A stretch of DNA of 64,000 nt from Chthoniobacter flavus Ellin428 (GTDB taxonomy: Bacteria > Verrucomicrobiota > Verrucomicrobiia > Chthoniobacterales > Chthoniobacteraceae). The DNA is taken from positions 62,001 through 126,000 of the forward strand of contig NZ_ABVL01000003.1 of the NCBI RefSeq assembly GCF_000173075.1. Reading direction: 5' to 3'. A program made the translations under genes and the position numbers. Positions 44,830 through 53,962 of the stretch are shown here, piece by piece. Position 1 is the stretch's first letter; each line of letters starts with the position of its first letter. Under the pieces are notes generated by a model. It made no database searches. It saw only the letters and a program-made list of their open reading frames with translations, and was not told where the DNA came from.

Positions 44830-46260
44830 CTACCGGAACGCTCCCAACGTCTCCGCCCAATCCGCGTGCGGGGTGTCGATCAGGATTACCTCATTGGCGT
44901 CCGTCTGGTGCAGGCGCAGGACGCGCGGGGCGTCGGCTTCGTAGCTGCGTTCGCTGCGGCGCGCGTTCACCGGCTTGAAGCGCTTCTCCAGCAATTGCTT
45001 CTCCGCTTCGAAAAACTCCGTGGCGTCTTTCGCGCTCGCCCAAATCGTCTTCCACACCAGCGCTTCACCATCTGCGTAATAGAGATACCGGTCGCCGCGC
45101 CAGCCCGCCGCCGCCGTCTCGCCGGTCATCGCGTCGACCCATTCAGCGAACAAAATCCGCGTGCCCATTTCGCCGACCACATTGTCCGCCGTCGGTGCGT
45201 GACCTTTGACCTGCAGATCGTGCCACTCGACGACGATTGGCTCCTCCGGCGGATTCGCCAGGTACTTCTCCGGGTGGAGAATCTGCGCCGTCGAACTCGG
45301 CGGATGTGCATACGCCTTGTCAATCTCCTCGTAGCCGCCCCGCCCGTAGAGTGCCGAACAAAACTCCTGACCGCGCAGATACGGAAAGACCAGCATCTCG
45401 CGCAAATACCGCGGCGCCGTTTCGAGCTGTTTCATGTTCTGGGTGAAGCTCGCGACCATGCTGTCCTTGAACATCTGCTTGGACATGTTCTTCATCATGT
45501 ATTCGCTCATGACCAGCGTGGCGTCGCCTTCCACCAGCGCACTCGCGGCCTCGGCCTTGTCGTCGTCGTTCTTGATCTCCAGCGGCATGCGCTTCAGGCC
45601 GAAATGCTGATCCTGCAACGCGTGCGTGAGTTCGTGCGCGAGCACCACGCGATTCTGCGCGTTCTCCAGCGTGGCGTCTTCATACATGAAAAGCTTGTGC
45701 GCGTGCTGATCGTAAAACGCCGCGACCTGTTCGCTGAGGAGATCGATGTATTTCTCGCGCAGCGGATAGTTCGGCGGCAGCAAGCCGATCGCCGCCATCG
45801 CCTCGGCCATTGTGGTGAAATTCCTTTTTCGGAAAACACCTCGGCCAGCTTGCCCGCCATGGTTATCCTTGATGCTGCTTGCGGTTGAGCACCTGGTAAT
45901 CGATCGGCTCCTTGAACTGCAGCCCGCGAATCTCGGTCACCTGTTCTCCACCGGCTCGCGCAACGCCTTGTTTTCCGCGAGGGCCTTTTGATGTTCGTGC
46001 CCGGCGAGAATGTCGCGCAGATGATCGTTCTCCGCGGTAATCTTCGTGACCGCTGCGGGGGAATAACCTTCCGTATGCGCCGCCGGCTCGGCCGTTTTAC
46101 CCGGCTGCAGAGCCGCCACCGCTTGCGCGAGGCGAGTGTTTTCCTCCAGGAGGATCTGGTATTTCCGCTCCGCCAGCGGATCTTTCTTCTCGCATCCCGC
46201 CACGAGCAAACCGACGAGCAACACAGCGCCACAGGCGCGAGAACGGGAGGAGAAAGCCAT
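44830..46260 (-). CDS. Zincin-like metalloprotease lipoprotein, frame broken by clustered insertions
   Basis: The N-terminus is a lipoprotein signal (AVLLVGLLVAGCEKKDPL) with a coiled-coil-like segment (YQILLEENTRLAQAVAAL; ITAENDHLRDIL). The C-terminal part is a zinc peptidase: VVLAHELTHALQDQHFG has HExxH, and ASALVEGDATLVMSEYM supplies the likely third-ligand Glu. Between 45825 and 45960 three frames are used. Removing about six extra bases restores VTEIRGLQFKEPIDYQVL, MAGKLAEVFSEKEF and TTMAEAMAAIGLLP. The full length is then a multiple of three. Substrate unknown; it probably acts in the periplasm or at the outer membrane. Confidence 0.75.
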
Positions 46261-46324
46261 GCGAGACCGGAAGCTAAAGGCGCGCCAGCTTGCTGGCAAC
46301 TACAGGGGCAGGCATTCGGACTCC

Positions 46325-47021
46325 AAGGCCCGGAGGGCCGACGGAATTTAGCCGGTGGCGAAAGCCACCGGAAACGTCCGATATGCGACTCGCCCCGGAG
46401 GGGCGGCGGAAATCGTCTACCAGAGATAGCGTTCCTCGTATTCGACCCCGCAACGATCCAATAGCTCGCGATACTCTTCCTGAAACGTCCGTCGGCGATG
46501 GTGTTCTTCCTGACGCGCGATGTAATCCCGCATCGCACCGCGTTGCGAGGCGCTCACCGTGAAAGCGCCGTATCCTTCCTGCCATTCGAATTCGCGGAGG
46601 TGGATTCCTCATGCACCCAACGCGAGGAGACGGCCTTGATGTCGCGCACCACGTCAGCGAGGCAATGCGTTGCGCGTAAGCCGAGCTGGAGATGGATGTG
46701 GTCGTTGACACCGCCGACAATTTCCGCGACGCCATCGAGGCTGCGGACGACTCCACCGAGGTAGCCGTGCAAACGATCGCGCCATTCGGGGGCGATTACC
46801 GGCACGCGGTCCTTTGTACTGAAGACGATATGGTAATGGAGGGAGATATGGGTTGAAGGCATCGTGTTTGGCTTTTCAGCATCCGATGAAGCAGGTTCTT
46901 TCTAGGGTAGGTTCAATGGCCAACACACTGCCCAATTTCCGCCGCCCCTCCGGGGCGAACGGTTTTGCGGCGAGTCCGGTGGCTTTCGCCACCGGCTAAA
47001 TTCCGTCGGCCCTCCGGGCCT
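46325..47021. mobile_element. REP element pair flanking a REP-associated transposase (family A)
   Basis: The left end reads GGCCCGGAGGGCCGACGG then AATTTAGCCGGTGGCGAAAG; the right end is its inverted complement, finishing at 47021. The repeats extend about 93 bases on each side, including GCCCCGGAGGGGCGGCGGAAAT in inverted orientation. The transposase gene lies exactly between them. Empty elements with the same ends are at 29.2-29.4 and 39.7-39.9 kb. This supports a transposase acting on its own REP family. Confidence 0.85.
46417..46862 (-). pseudogene. REP-associated tyrosine transposase (IS200-like fold), frame broken
   Basis: About 148 residues in total. The Y1-transposase fold begins STHISLHYHIVFSTKDR; the HUH motif is DHIHLQ. 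After a frame change near 46606-46612 the sequence resumes REFEWQEGYGAFTVSASQ, then MRDYIARQEEHHRRRTFQEEY and a C-terminal RCGVEYEERYLW. The length is two more than a multiple of three. This may be decay or two extra bases, as in neighbouring genes. Such proteins cut and join REP sequences, and inverted REPs flank it here. Confidence 0.8.
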
Positions 47022-47083
47022 AAAATGACGAGGAGGAAATGTGCCGCAAGCTTTAAGAGGGTTGAAGAAGCTCGGCATCGCCA

Positions 47084-47122
47084 CAAAGAAAAAGCCGCGC
47101 GACGTTGGACGCCGCGCGGCTT
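47084..47122 (-). terminator. Intrinsic terminator after ccsA
   Basis: On the minus strand, AAGCCGCGCG pairs with CGCGCGGCTT across a short loop (47092-47122 on the plus strand) and is followed by TTTTTCTTT. It lies 24 bases after the ccsA stop, so it should end the resB-ccsA transcript. Confidence 0.85.
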
Positions 47123-47145
47123 GGGTTTGATCTTTGTATCGCCGC

Positions 47146-49101
47146 TTACGCCGGCTGCGGTTCGGCGCCACCGGGGGCGGGCTTGGCTTTCTTCGAGGTG
47201 TCCCCTTCCAGCGGGCTGCGCCAGAGGTTCAGCGGCAACATGCCAATGATGATCAGCGCCAGCATGGTGCCGTCGAAATAGATGAGCGTGTAGAACGCGG
47301 CGTCGGTGAAGCCGTAGCTGTGCAGGCCGATGCCGAGCATATTCGTCCCGAACCACGACCACGCGGTGACGATGTTGCCGACGATGGCCAGGACGAGCAG
47401 ACCACGCTCACGCACCAGGCCGCCCCAGCGCGCGTGCAGGACGAGTGCGTTCCAGAGCACGATAATGATCGCGCCATTTTCCTTCGGATCCCAGCCCCAG
47501 AAACGGCCCCAACTCTGATCCGCCCAGATGCCACCGAGCACCGTGCCCACGAAGCTGAACAGCGTGGCAAAGCAAACAATGCCGTAGACCATCCGCGCGA
47601 GGCTGCGCTTGAGCTCCGGCGTGATCGCCTCAGTGAAGAAACCGCGGACGACGAAGATGATGCCGAGGAACCCGGCAACGAATGTGGAAGCGTAACCGAG
47701 CGTGACGATGACGACGTGCGTCGCCAGCCAGAAATTTGTATCCAACACCGCGCGCAGCATCTCCAGCGTGTCTTTCTCCAGCGAGAGATAGTGAGCGACG
47801 ATGAGGCACAGGCCGCTGATCACCGAACCCACGACCACGCCGATCGAGTTCCGCCAGAACCCTTCGAGGATGAGCCCGAGCACCGGCGCACCAAAGGCGA
47901 TGAACGTCGCCGAGGAATACAGATTGATCACCGGCGGACGGCCGATGAGCACCATGCGGAAAATGATACCGATGGTCGTGACTAGCACGCCGAGGCAGAG
48001 CAGATACGCCGCCGTGCGCCGCAGCCAATCCCAATCCACCGGACGGAACCAATAAACGATCGCCGCGAGGAAGGCGAAGATCGAGATGTTCATCGAGAGA
48101 TAGAACAACTGGAGATGATTGAAGAAAGTCTCCTTGCTCGCTTCCTTCAGGTTCGTATCGAGCCGGCCGGCGAGTTCCTGGCGATAGGATTGCAGGTCCT
48201 TGTTGAAATTCTCCACGTCGCCCGAGCGGTAATCGGCGCCCATCTTCGCGTAGTAGGCCAGCGCGAAGTTCGGCGTCTCGCCGCGCGCCGCTTCCATCAG
48301 CGCCTGCCCGGTGCGTTTCCACCCCATGTCGTCATTGCCAGTCTCCGGCGGCAGGACCATGGCCATGCGCATTTCGAGGCGCTTGCCGAATTCATCGTAA
48401 TGCTCCATCGAATCGAAGCGCTCCACGTCGCTCATGATTTGACTGAGCGCCTTCTCGTCGTAAGGCTTGCTCGATTGCTGGGCGATCGCCGCCGCACGTC
48501 CCGCTTCGCGGTTCTCGAGGAACGCCCCCAGCTCTTCCCGCCAGTCGCGCGCATCCGGCGGCTGCACCGTGGACTTGAGCTGCTGGTAGAGGAACGTCGC
48601 GCGCCACAGATTCAGCACCGCCTTGTCGAATTGATTGCGGCTGGAGCTCGCCACTTCGCTGGCGCGCTGCGCTTCCTTGAGCAACGCGTCGGACTTCGGC
48701 TGAAGCTGGTTCCAGGAGAAGTGTTTTCCATCCGTCTCGAAGCCCGCTTCCCGCGGCAGCCCGAGCAGGCCCTTCACGTCCGGATGATCGATGCGGAAGA
48801 TTGGGCGCGTGTCCGCGGAGGCCGGGTTCATCAGCACTTCCATCAGCCACTCCGTCGCGGAGACGATCTTCGGATGCTGATACCATCCCTTCCACGGCTC
48901 GTAGTTGGCCGATTGTTTGCCGCGCATTTGCAACAGGGCATTGCGGGCCAGCGAATCCATCGGCTGGCGGCGGCCGCCGTTCAGGATCGGCAGTTGGGCA
49001 AATTCGTGGACGGCGAAGCCTTCATCCTTCGGCACCGGAATCTGGCCGATGAGCCAACCGACGAAGACGAGGGTAATGATGAGAGGAAGCCACTTTTTCA
49101 T
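47146..49101 (-). CDS. ccsA: Cytochrome c biogenesis protein CcsA (ResC) with large N-terminal domain
   Basis: About 651 residues from ATG 49101 (MKKWLPLIITLVFVG). The C-terminal 300 residues hold the haem-handling core: eight helices with the WWD motif WGRFWGWDPKENGA and conserved His in LATHVVIVTLGYAS and ARWGG. Before it, an extracytoplasmic region of about 300 residues (HEFAQLPILNGGRRQPMDSLARN onward) is larger than in plastid or Bacillus CcsA. It works with ResB in system II to deliver haem to exported apocytochromes. Its start overlaps the resB stop by four bases. Confidence 0.9.
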   Translation of the reverse strand: MKKWLPLIITLVFVGWLIGQIPVPKDEGFAVHEFAQLPILNGGRRQPMDSLARNALLQMRGKQSANYEPWKGWYQHPKIVSATEWLMEVLMNPASADTRPIFRIDHPDVKGLLGLPREAGFETDGKHFSWNQLQPKSDALLKEAQRASEVASSSRNQFDKAVLNLWRATFLYQQLKSTVQPPDARDWREELGAFLENREAGRAAAIAQQSSKPYDEKALSQIMSDVERFDSMEHYDEFGKRLEMRMAMVLPPETGNDDMGWKRTGQALMEAARGETPNFALAYYAKMGADYRSGDVENFNKDLQSYRQELAGRLDTNLKEASKETFFNHLQLFYLSMNISIFAFLAAIVYWFRPVDWDWLRRTAAYLLCLGVLVTTIGIIFRMVLIGRPPVINLYSSATFIAFGAPVLGLILEGFWRNSIGVVVGSVISGLCLIVAHYLSLEKDTLEMLRAVLDTNFWLATHVVIVTLGYASTFVAGFLGIIFVVRGFFTEAITPELKRSLARMVYGIVCFATLFSFVGTVLGGIWADQSWGRFWGWDPKENGAIIIVLWNALVLHARWGGLVRERGLLVLAIVGNIVTAWSWFGTNMLGIGLHSYGFTDAAFYTLIYFDGTMLALIIIGMLPLNLWRSPLEGDTSKKAKPAPGGAEPQPA

Positions 49102-50624
49102 GCGGTGCGGGCGGTTCGACGTTTGGTGATAAATCCGACAAGGTGATGCAGGAATTGCCAGAGCATCCCGGCAGCTACCACGATGCACCCGATATAGGGC
49201 GCGAGCCAGCTCGGGTTGTGCACGACCTGGAGCACGCTCTGCCCGGGCGACCGGTCGAGCTCATCCTTCGTCATCTGGTATTGGTAGAAAGCGAGCCCGC
49301 CGTAGCGCAGGGGGTCATTCATGGAGATCTCCGTCTCGCGGTTTTCTTTGGTCGTCGGATTGGAAATGAGGATGCGGCTGCGGAAATCCTTCGGGATATC
49401 GCTGCCCGCGTAGACCTTGTGCGTGGCGTGGAGGAGCTTGATGGAATACGGCAGGTAGTGACGCTCTCCGCGCAGGGAGACATACACCGTCTTGTCGCCT
49501 ACCTTGATCGGCTGTTCGCGCAATGCCTCCGAGACGAGCCACGTGCCGAGGCTCTTGCCACCGGCCTGGATATCCAGCACGGCGTAGGGGAAGCTGCGCG
49601 TGTCCATGTCCTTCACTTCCGGCAACGGACGCAGCGTCATGTGCGCGCCGGCGCCTTCGGTCGAGGCGGGCGGCAGGGATGCCTCGGTCACCGGCTGGCC
49701 TGCGCTGACTCGCTCCGCCGCGAGGCGCATCCCGCTGGCCATCTGCGGATCCTTGTCGTCGGACATGTTACTAAAGCGCATGAGCATCCCGGCGCGGAAA
49801 CGCTGCTTCAGGTCCGCGCGCAGTTTGCCTTCCTTGGCGGGATCGGCGGCCACGCGTTTCGCTGCGGCCACGATATCTTCCACATCCGTTTCGCCGACAC
49901 CGCGCAGGGCATCGCGCCAAATTTCCGCGCGGCCAGGCGTTTCCGCCACGCGCTGCGCCTGCGGGACGAGTTGGTCGGCGCTGCTGAATTCCGCTTCCAA
50001 CGTCCCCAGCGCCGCGGTGAGCTTGTTGCCGGCATCCATCGTCTTGGCGATGGAGACGACGTCGCCGTTCCCGCCGTAGGTCTGGAGCTTCACCGTGAAA
50101 GGCAGCTTCGAGTTGTTGATCGTCTCGCCCTGCTTGAGCAGCGGCTCCGGCACCGCGACGACCTGCTGCTGGTCCTTGTCGAGATCGGTGGTAAACGCCA
50201 GCTCATGATACCGTGCGCGCTCGATGTAATTGTCCGTCTCGCCTTCGTTGAACGTCATGTGCGACTCGACCTGCAGCATGTCCGTGGCGAGCTGGCCCAC
50301 GAGCAGGATGATGATGCCGACATGCGTGAGCTGAATCCCCAGCTTCGACATGCTCCAGTGGAAGCGCTTGATGTGCGCGGCCAGAAGATTGACGACCAGG
50401 CCAACGCCGATCGAGTAACCGCCCGGCCAGACGAACCACGGCATCTTGTAGCCCCACAACGTGGTGCCGATGACGATCCAGTGGCGGAAGTAACGGTTCT
50501 GGACCTGATAGAGACCTTCATCGGCCTGGGCGACCGTGCCGATGAAGACGAGAACGATCGCGAGTCCCAGCAGGACGATGGTGACGCGGAGCGAAGTGAG
50601 GAATTTCCAAAGACTGCGGTTCAT
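49098..50624 (-). CDS. resB: Cytochrome c biogenesis protein ResB
   Basis: 508 residues. It opens SLWKFLTSLRVTIVLLGLAIVLVFIGTVAQ, the ResB/Ccs1 start. Helix GVGLVVNLLAAHIKRF and LGIQLTHVGIIILLVGQL follow, then a large periplasmic domain (FNEGETDNYIER; SLRGERHYLPYSIKLL) and a final helix (YIGCIVVAAGMLWQFLHHL). ResB holds apocytochrome c for haem attachment by CcsA. First gene of the two-gene operon; a purine-rich hairpin region lies upstream. Confidence 0.9.
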   Translation of the reverse strand: MNRSLWKFLTSLRVTIVLLGLAIVLVFIGTVAQADEGLYQVQNRYFRHWIVIGTTLWGYKMPWFVWPGGYSIGVGLVVNLLAAHIKRFHWSMSKLGIQLTHVGIIILLVGQLATDMLQVESHMTFNEGETDNYIERARYHELAFTTDLDKDQQQVVAVPEPLLKQGETINNSKLPFTVKLQTYGGNGDVVSIAKTMDAGNKLTAALGTLEAEFSSADQLVPQAQRVAETPGRAEIWRDALRGVGETDVEDIVAAAKRVAADPAKEGKLRADLKQRFRAGMLMRFSNMSDDKDPQMASGMRLAAERVSAGQPVTEASLPPASTEGAGAHMTLRPLPEVKDMDTRSFPYAVLDIQAGGKSLGTWLVSEALREQPIKVGDKTVYVSLRGERHYLPYSIKLLHATHKVYAGSDIPKDFRSRILISNPTTKENRETEISMNDPLRYGGLAFYQYQMTKDELDRSPGQSVLQVVHNPSWLAPYIGCIVVAAGMLWQFLHHLVGFITKRRTARTA

Positions 50625-50644
50625 GAGTGGAGTGGAAAAGTGAG

Positions 50645-50701
50645 ATTGAGAGTGAAGGTGGAAGGTGGAAGAGCGCTCTCACTTTCCACTTTCACTTTCA
50701 C
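50645..50701. repeat. Self-complementary low-complexity tract
   Basis: GAGAGTGAAGGTGGAAGGTGG is followed across GAGCGCTC by CTCACTTTCCACTTTCACTTTC. The two halves are imperfect complements and can form a hairpin with a purine arm and a pyrimidine arm. It lies between the lipoprotein stop and the resB promoter region. Similar tracts of different wording are at 51.9, 53.9 and 59.2 kb. Confidence 0.65.
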
Positions 50702-50703
50702 TG

Positions 50704-51795
50704 CTATGGCTGGTTCTTGACGAATTGGACGAAGGCATCGTGTTCGGCGTTCACGACAGGGGCGTCGCCGACCATTTTATAAAACCACCACTTGCCTTCG
50801 CGCGGGACGATGGCGCCGAGCAGGCGGCGGTTTTCATTGGTAAGATCGGCGAGGATCGGGCCGGGCGCGCCGTCGAAATGCGCGCCACCGAGCGTGGTGA
50901 CACATTCCTGCAGCCCGTTTTCATCGACATCTCCGAGACCGAGCATGCGCCGCCAACGGTTCACATTGCCGAGGGTGCCGCCGGTATCGCTGTCGAAAAT
51001 GCTCACCGAAACCTCCGCATGGCCGCCGTCTTTCTCCACGGTGAATTTCGCCACCTGCATCTGCCCCGGTGCCTGTTCCTTCCAGCCTTCCGGCGCGACC
51101 ATGTGCGTGACTGGCGTGCCCGGTTCCGCCGGATTCTTTTCGAGCGAACGCGGCGGAGCAGTCGGCGCGGTCTCGGCCGTCTCCTCGGTGCCCGGCTTCA
51201 CCTTCACCGTCTTGAGGAAATTCACGAACGCCTCCTTCTGCGACGCGACCGCCTCCGCGCTGCCCTGCAATTTATAAAACCAGCTCCCATCCGGCCGATG
51301 TACGAAGGCCGTGATGATCTCCAGCGGCTGCCCGCCTTCGTGCGCGCCGGTCACTTCGAAGAGCCGTCCCGACTCGCCACCGATCTCCACCGGCGAAAGA
51401 CTCTTCTCCGCCTCCGCGTCGTCGAGCGGCGGCTGACCGACCTGCGAGCGCCACATATTCACGATCATCGCGTCCTTGCCATCCATGCCACTGAGCGGCG
51501 TGATGTTCACCGTGGCCTCGCCCTTCGGCGTGGCGATGCTGAAATTCACGAGGCTGAATTGATTCGGCCCCAAATCCTTCCAGCCCGCGGGCAACTGGTA
51601 GTCGAGCTTCGGGCGCAGGTGCTTGGCCTTGGCATCGCTGAGCTGCAGCGGCGCCTCCGACGGGACAGGCGACGCTTCCGGCGCGTGCTTTAAAATCGTG
51701 TAGACGCGAATCTCCGGTCGCTTGCACGCGGGCAGGCAAAGCGCAACGGCGGCCCCGCAGAGCATGGCGATACGGTAAGAGATAGGACGATTCAT
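50704..51795 (-). CDS. Two-module lipoprotein of unknown function
   Basis: About 363 residues from ATG 51795 (MNRPISYRIAM). The lipobox is VALCLPAC. Two similar modules follow: LPAGWKDLGPNQFSLVNF-with GEATVNITPLSG, and APEGWKEQAPGQMQVAKF with GGHAEVSVSIFD. Each ends in WFYKLQGSAEAV or WWFYKMVGDAPVV, then EAFVNFLKTVK or DAFVQFVKNQ. The fold pattern resembles PsbP/Mog1-like domains in exported bacterial proteins. It precedes the resB-ccsA genes on the same strand, so a link to cytochrome assembly is possible but unproven. Confidence 0.7.
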   Translation of the reverse strand: MNRPISYRIAMLCGAAVALCLPACKRPEIRVYTILKHAPEASPVPSEAPLQLSDAKAKHLRPKLDYQLPAGWKDLGPNQFSLVNFSIATPKGEATVNITPLSGMDGKDAMIVNMWRSQVGQPPLDDAEAEKSLSPVEIGGESGRLFEVTGAHEGGQPLEIITAFVHRPDGSWFYKLQGSAEAVASQKEAFVNFLKTVKVKPGTEETAETAPTAPPRSLEKNPAEPGTPVTHMVAPEGWKEQAPGQMQVAKFTVEKDGGHAEVSVSIFDSDTGGTLGNVNRWRRMLGLGDVDENGLQECVTTLGGAHFDGAPGPILADLTNENRRLLGAIVPREGKWWFYKMVGDAPVVNAEHDAFVQFVKNQP

Positions 51796-52330
51796 GGGAA
51801 AGAGGGGCAGGAGCAGTAACCGATCTTCGGCCAGCGCGCCAACGGCTTTTCGCGTACGCAAGTCAATCCTCCGCGCCGGAGCTTCCTTAGCAGAAGGGCG
51901 TGGGCGGCCTTCTGGATCTCCGTCGTAATCTTGATCCTTGATCTTAATCCTTAATCCCTGGCTGGCTGGTGAGGATTAAGGATCAACGATCAAAGATTAA
52001 GGATTAAGGAGCAAGTAAGGCGCTTCGCGCGACCGCGCTCGCCGGGAAGCGCATTCCCCAACCCTGCGGAGCGGACACACAAGCGGCCCCGCGGCGGCCT
52101 ATCAACTACCGACTATCAACGATCAACTTCCCAATCCCGCATCGGGGCGTTGGCTGAACCGCAACGGCCCTACCGCCATTCACCGGCGATCCGCCGATTC
52201 CTTTTTCACCCAGCTGTGTCCCATGCGCGGTTTCCAAAATCACCTCCCGGTTCTCTCAGGCATGCGTCTCGCTGGTTGCAGACTTGATAATCCGCCGATT
52301 TGCGGGATAATACAGGCCCTGCCCGGTTGT
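51796..52330. other. Divergent intergenic region with a self-complementary tract
   Basis: No gene is seen in 535 bases. At 51931-52015 CTTGATCCTTGATCTTAATC and following TTAATCC are mirrored by GGATTAAGGATCAACGATC and AAGATTAAGGATTAAGG, forming an imperfect hairpin. Further along, ATCAACTACCGACTATC and ACGATCAAC repeat near 52100. The remainder should hold promoters for the lipoprotein and the L,D-transpeptidase gene. Confidence 0.5.
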
Positions 52331-53881
52331 ATGGTGTCCGCACAGTCAACGCAGCCTACGCGAATCGTCCGGCGTCTTTGGGGAACAACAAAGACGGTAG
52401 CCGCGCTTTGTACGCTGGCCGTCCTGGCGACTACCGCCTTCGCCGCGGAAAAGGAGACGACGACTCTGTCGGACACAGCGGATTTTAAGTCCGCTGGGGC
52501 GGAAGAGCCGAGCTTGGTGCGCATCGCGCTGACCAATCCAGACGCCACTCCGAAAGACCGCGCGACAGCACAATTACAAGTGCTCGGCCTGCTCGCCCCC
52601 AATGATTTCCTCCGCGCCATCGCCTCTGGCAATCAGCCGCTGGTGCGCCTCTTCCTCACCGCAGGCGCCGATGTCGACGCCCGGGGCGACGACCGCCGCA
52701 CACCGCTGATCGCTGCGGCGCTGGGGCGCAACTGGGACCTCGTCGCTCGCCTGCTCAAGGCCGGCGCCAACCCACGTCTCGCCGACGAACACGGTCTCAC
52801 CCCGCTCATGGCCGCGGCCATCGGCGGGAATGTGCCCACGATCCATCGCCTGCTCGCCGCCGGCGCGCCGCTCAATGCCATGGACAGCAAGGGCCGGCTG
52901 GCCCTCGGTTACGCCGTGGCGCTCCGCCAATCCGCCGCCGTGGCCGCGCTGCTCGACTTGCAGAAGACCCTCCCGCCCGCGGCGAAAGGCGGGGACGATC
53001 TCGCCGCCGCCGCGCTGGAAAGCGGCGATCGCGATCTCCTCGAAGACATCCTGCGCCGGCTGCCGGACGGGCTCACCTGGATCCCCGCCGCGCGCGCGGA
53101 ATTCACCAAGGCCCTCGCCCTCCGCGACACCATCATGGCGCCGCTGCTCATGGAAAAATTCGCCGGCCCGCCCGCCGAGTCCGCGAATTCCCAGCCGCTC
53201 CTCGCCTACGCTGTCGCGCGGCACAATCTCGACCAGGTCCGCACGCTTCTCTTCCTCGGCGCCGATCCGAACACCGTCGTCGATCGCCCCACCGATACCG
53301 CCTTCCGCGGATGGGTGGGCACCAGCTTCATGCGCTACTATCTCGACAACACGCCGGGCCTCACCGTGCTGATGCTCGCCGCCGGCCTGAAGCAGACCGA
53401 CATGGTGAAGCTGCTCCTCGAGAATGGCGCGAATCGCAACCTCTCCACGAAAGGCAAGTCGAGCTTCCTCGCCCTTTACTTCGCTGCGTGGGCGAACAGC
53501 CCCGAGACCATTCAGGTGCTTCTCGGCCAGGCGCCGAGCAAGCGCGATTACTACATCGAAGTCTCCCTCGACGAGCAGCGTGTCTGTTACTACCGCAACG
53601 GCCAGCTCGTCCTCTCCTCGGAAATTTCCACCGGTCGCGACGGCTACCCGACGAAGCCCGGCGAGTACGTCATCACCGACAAACATCTCGAGCACCACTC
53701 CACGCTCTACCACAACGCCAGCATGCCGTATTTCATGCGGCTGAGCTGCCAGGCCTTCGGCCTGCACGAGGGCTACGTCACCGGCCGCCCGGAATCGCAC
53801 GGCTGCATCCGCCTCCCCGGCGAAGTCGCCCGCCGCCTCTTCAAGGAAGCGCCCATCGGGACCTGGGTGAGCGTCAAGTAA
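52331..53881 (+). CDS. Ankyrin-repeat L,D-transpeptidase (YkuD domain)
   Basis: About 516 residues from ATG 52331. The signal peptide is TVAALCTLAVLATTAFA. Residues 90-370 contain ankyrin repeats: VRLFLTAGADVDARGDDRRTPL, VARLLKAGANPRLADEHGLTPLM, IHRLLAAGAPLNAMDSKGR, VKLLLENGANRNLSTKG. The C-terminal YkuD domain has the catalytic motif SHGCIRLPG with nucleophile Cys, after GLHEGYVTGRP. The enzyme would form 3-3 crosslinks or attach proteins to peptidoglycan in the periplasm. Fusion of ankyrin repeats to YkuD suggests a protein partner at the wall. Three starts exist upstream; this one gives a proper signal peptide. Confidence 0.85.
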   Translation: MVSAQSTQPTRIVRRLWGTTKTVAALCTLAVLATTAFAAEKETTTLSDTADFKSAGAEEPSLVRIALTNPDATPKDRATAQLQVLGLLAPNDFLRAIASGNQPLVRLFLTAGADVDARGDDRRTPLIAAALGRNWDLVARLLKAGANPRLADEHGLTPLMAAAIGGNVPTIHRLLAAGAPLNAMDSKGRLALGYAVALRQSAAVAALLDLQKTLPPAAKGGDDLAAAALESGDRDLLEDILRRLPDGLTWIPAARAEFTKALALRDTIMAPLLMEKFAGPPAESANSQPLLAYAVARHNLDQVRTLLFLGADPNTVVDRPTDTAFRGWVGTSFMRYYLDNTPGLTVLMLAAGLKQTDMVKLLLENGANRNLSTKGKSSFLALYFAAWANSPETIQVLLGQAPSKRDYYIEVSLDEQRVCYYRNGQLVLSSEISTGRDGYPTKPGEYVITDKHLEHHSTLYHNASMPYFMRLSCQAFGLHEGYVTGRPESHGCIRLPGEVARRLFKEAPIGTWVSVK

Positions 53882-53885
53882 GGAC

Positions 53886-53958
53886 TCTTACTCTTAATCT
53901 TACTCTTACTCCCCTCGGGAGAGATTAAGATTACGATCAAGATTAAGATTAAGAAGCA
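53886..53958. repeat. Self-complementary low-complexity tract between convergent genes
   Basis: CTTACTCTTAATCTTACTC is followed, after a short CCCCTCGGGA turn, by GAGATTAAGATTACGATC and AAGATTAAGATTAAGAAG. The halves are near complements and could act as a bidirectional terminator for the convergent transpeptidase and roadblock-like genes. Confidence 0.65.
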
Positions 53959-53962
53959 GACG

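Noticed and set aside
49143-50720. A 525-codon open frame on the plus strand
   Set aside because: It is antisense to resB; the resB reading has membrane helices and family motifs.
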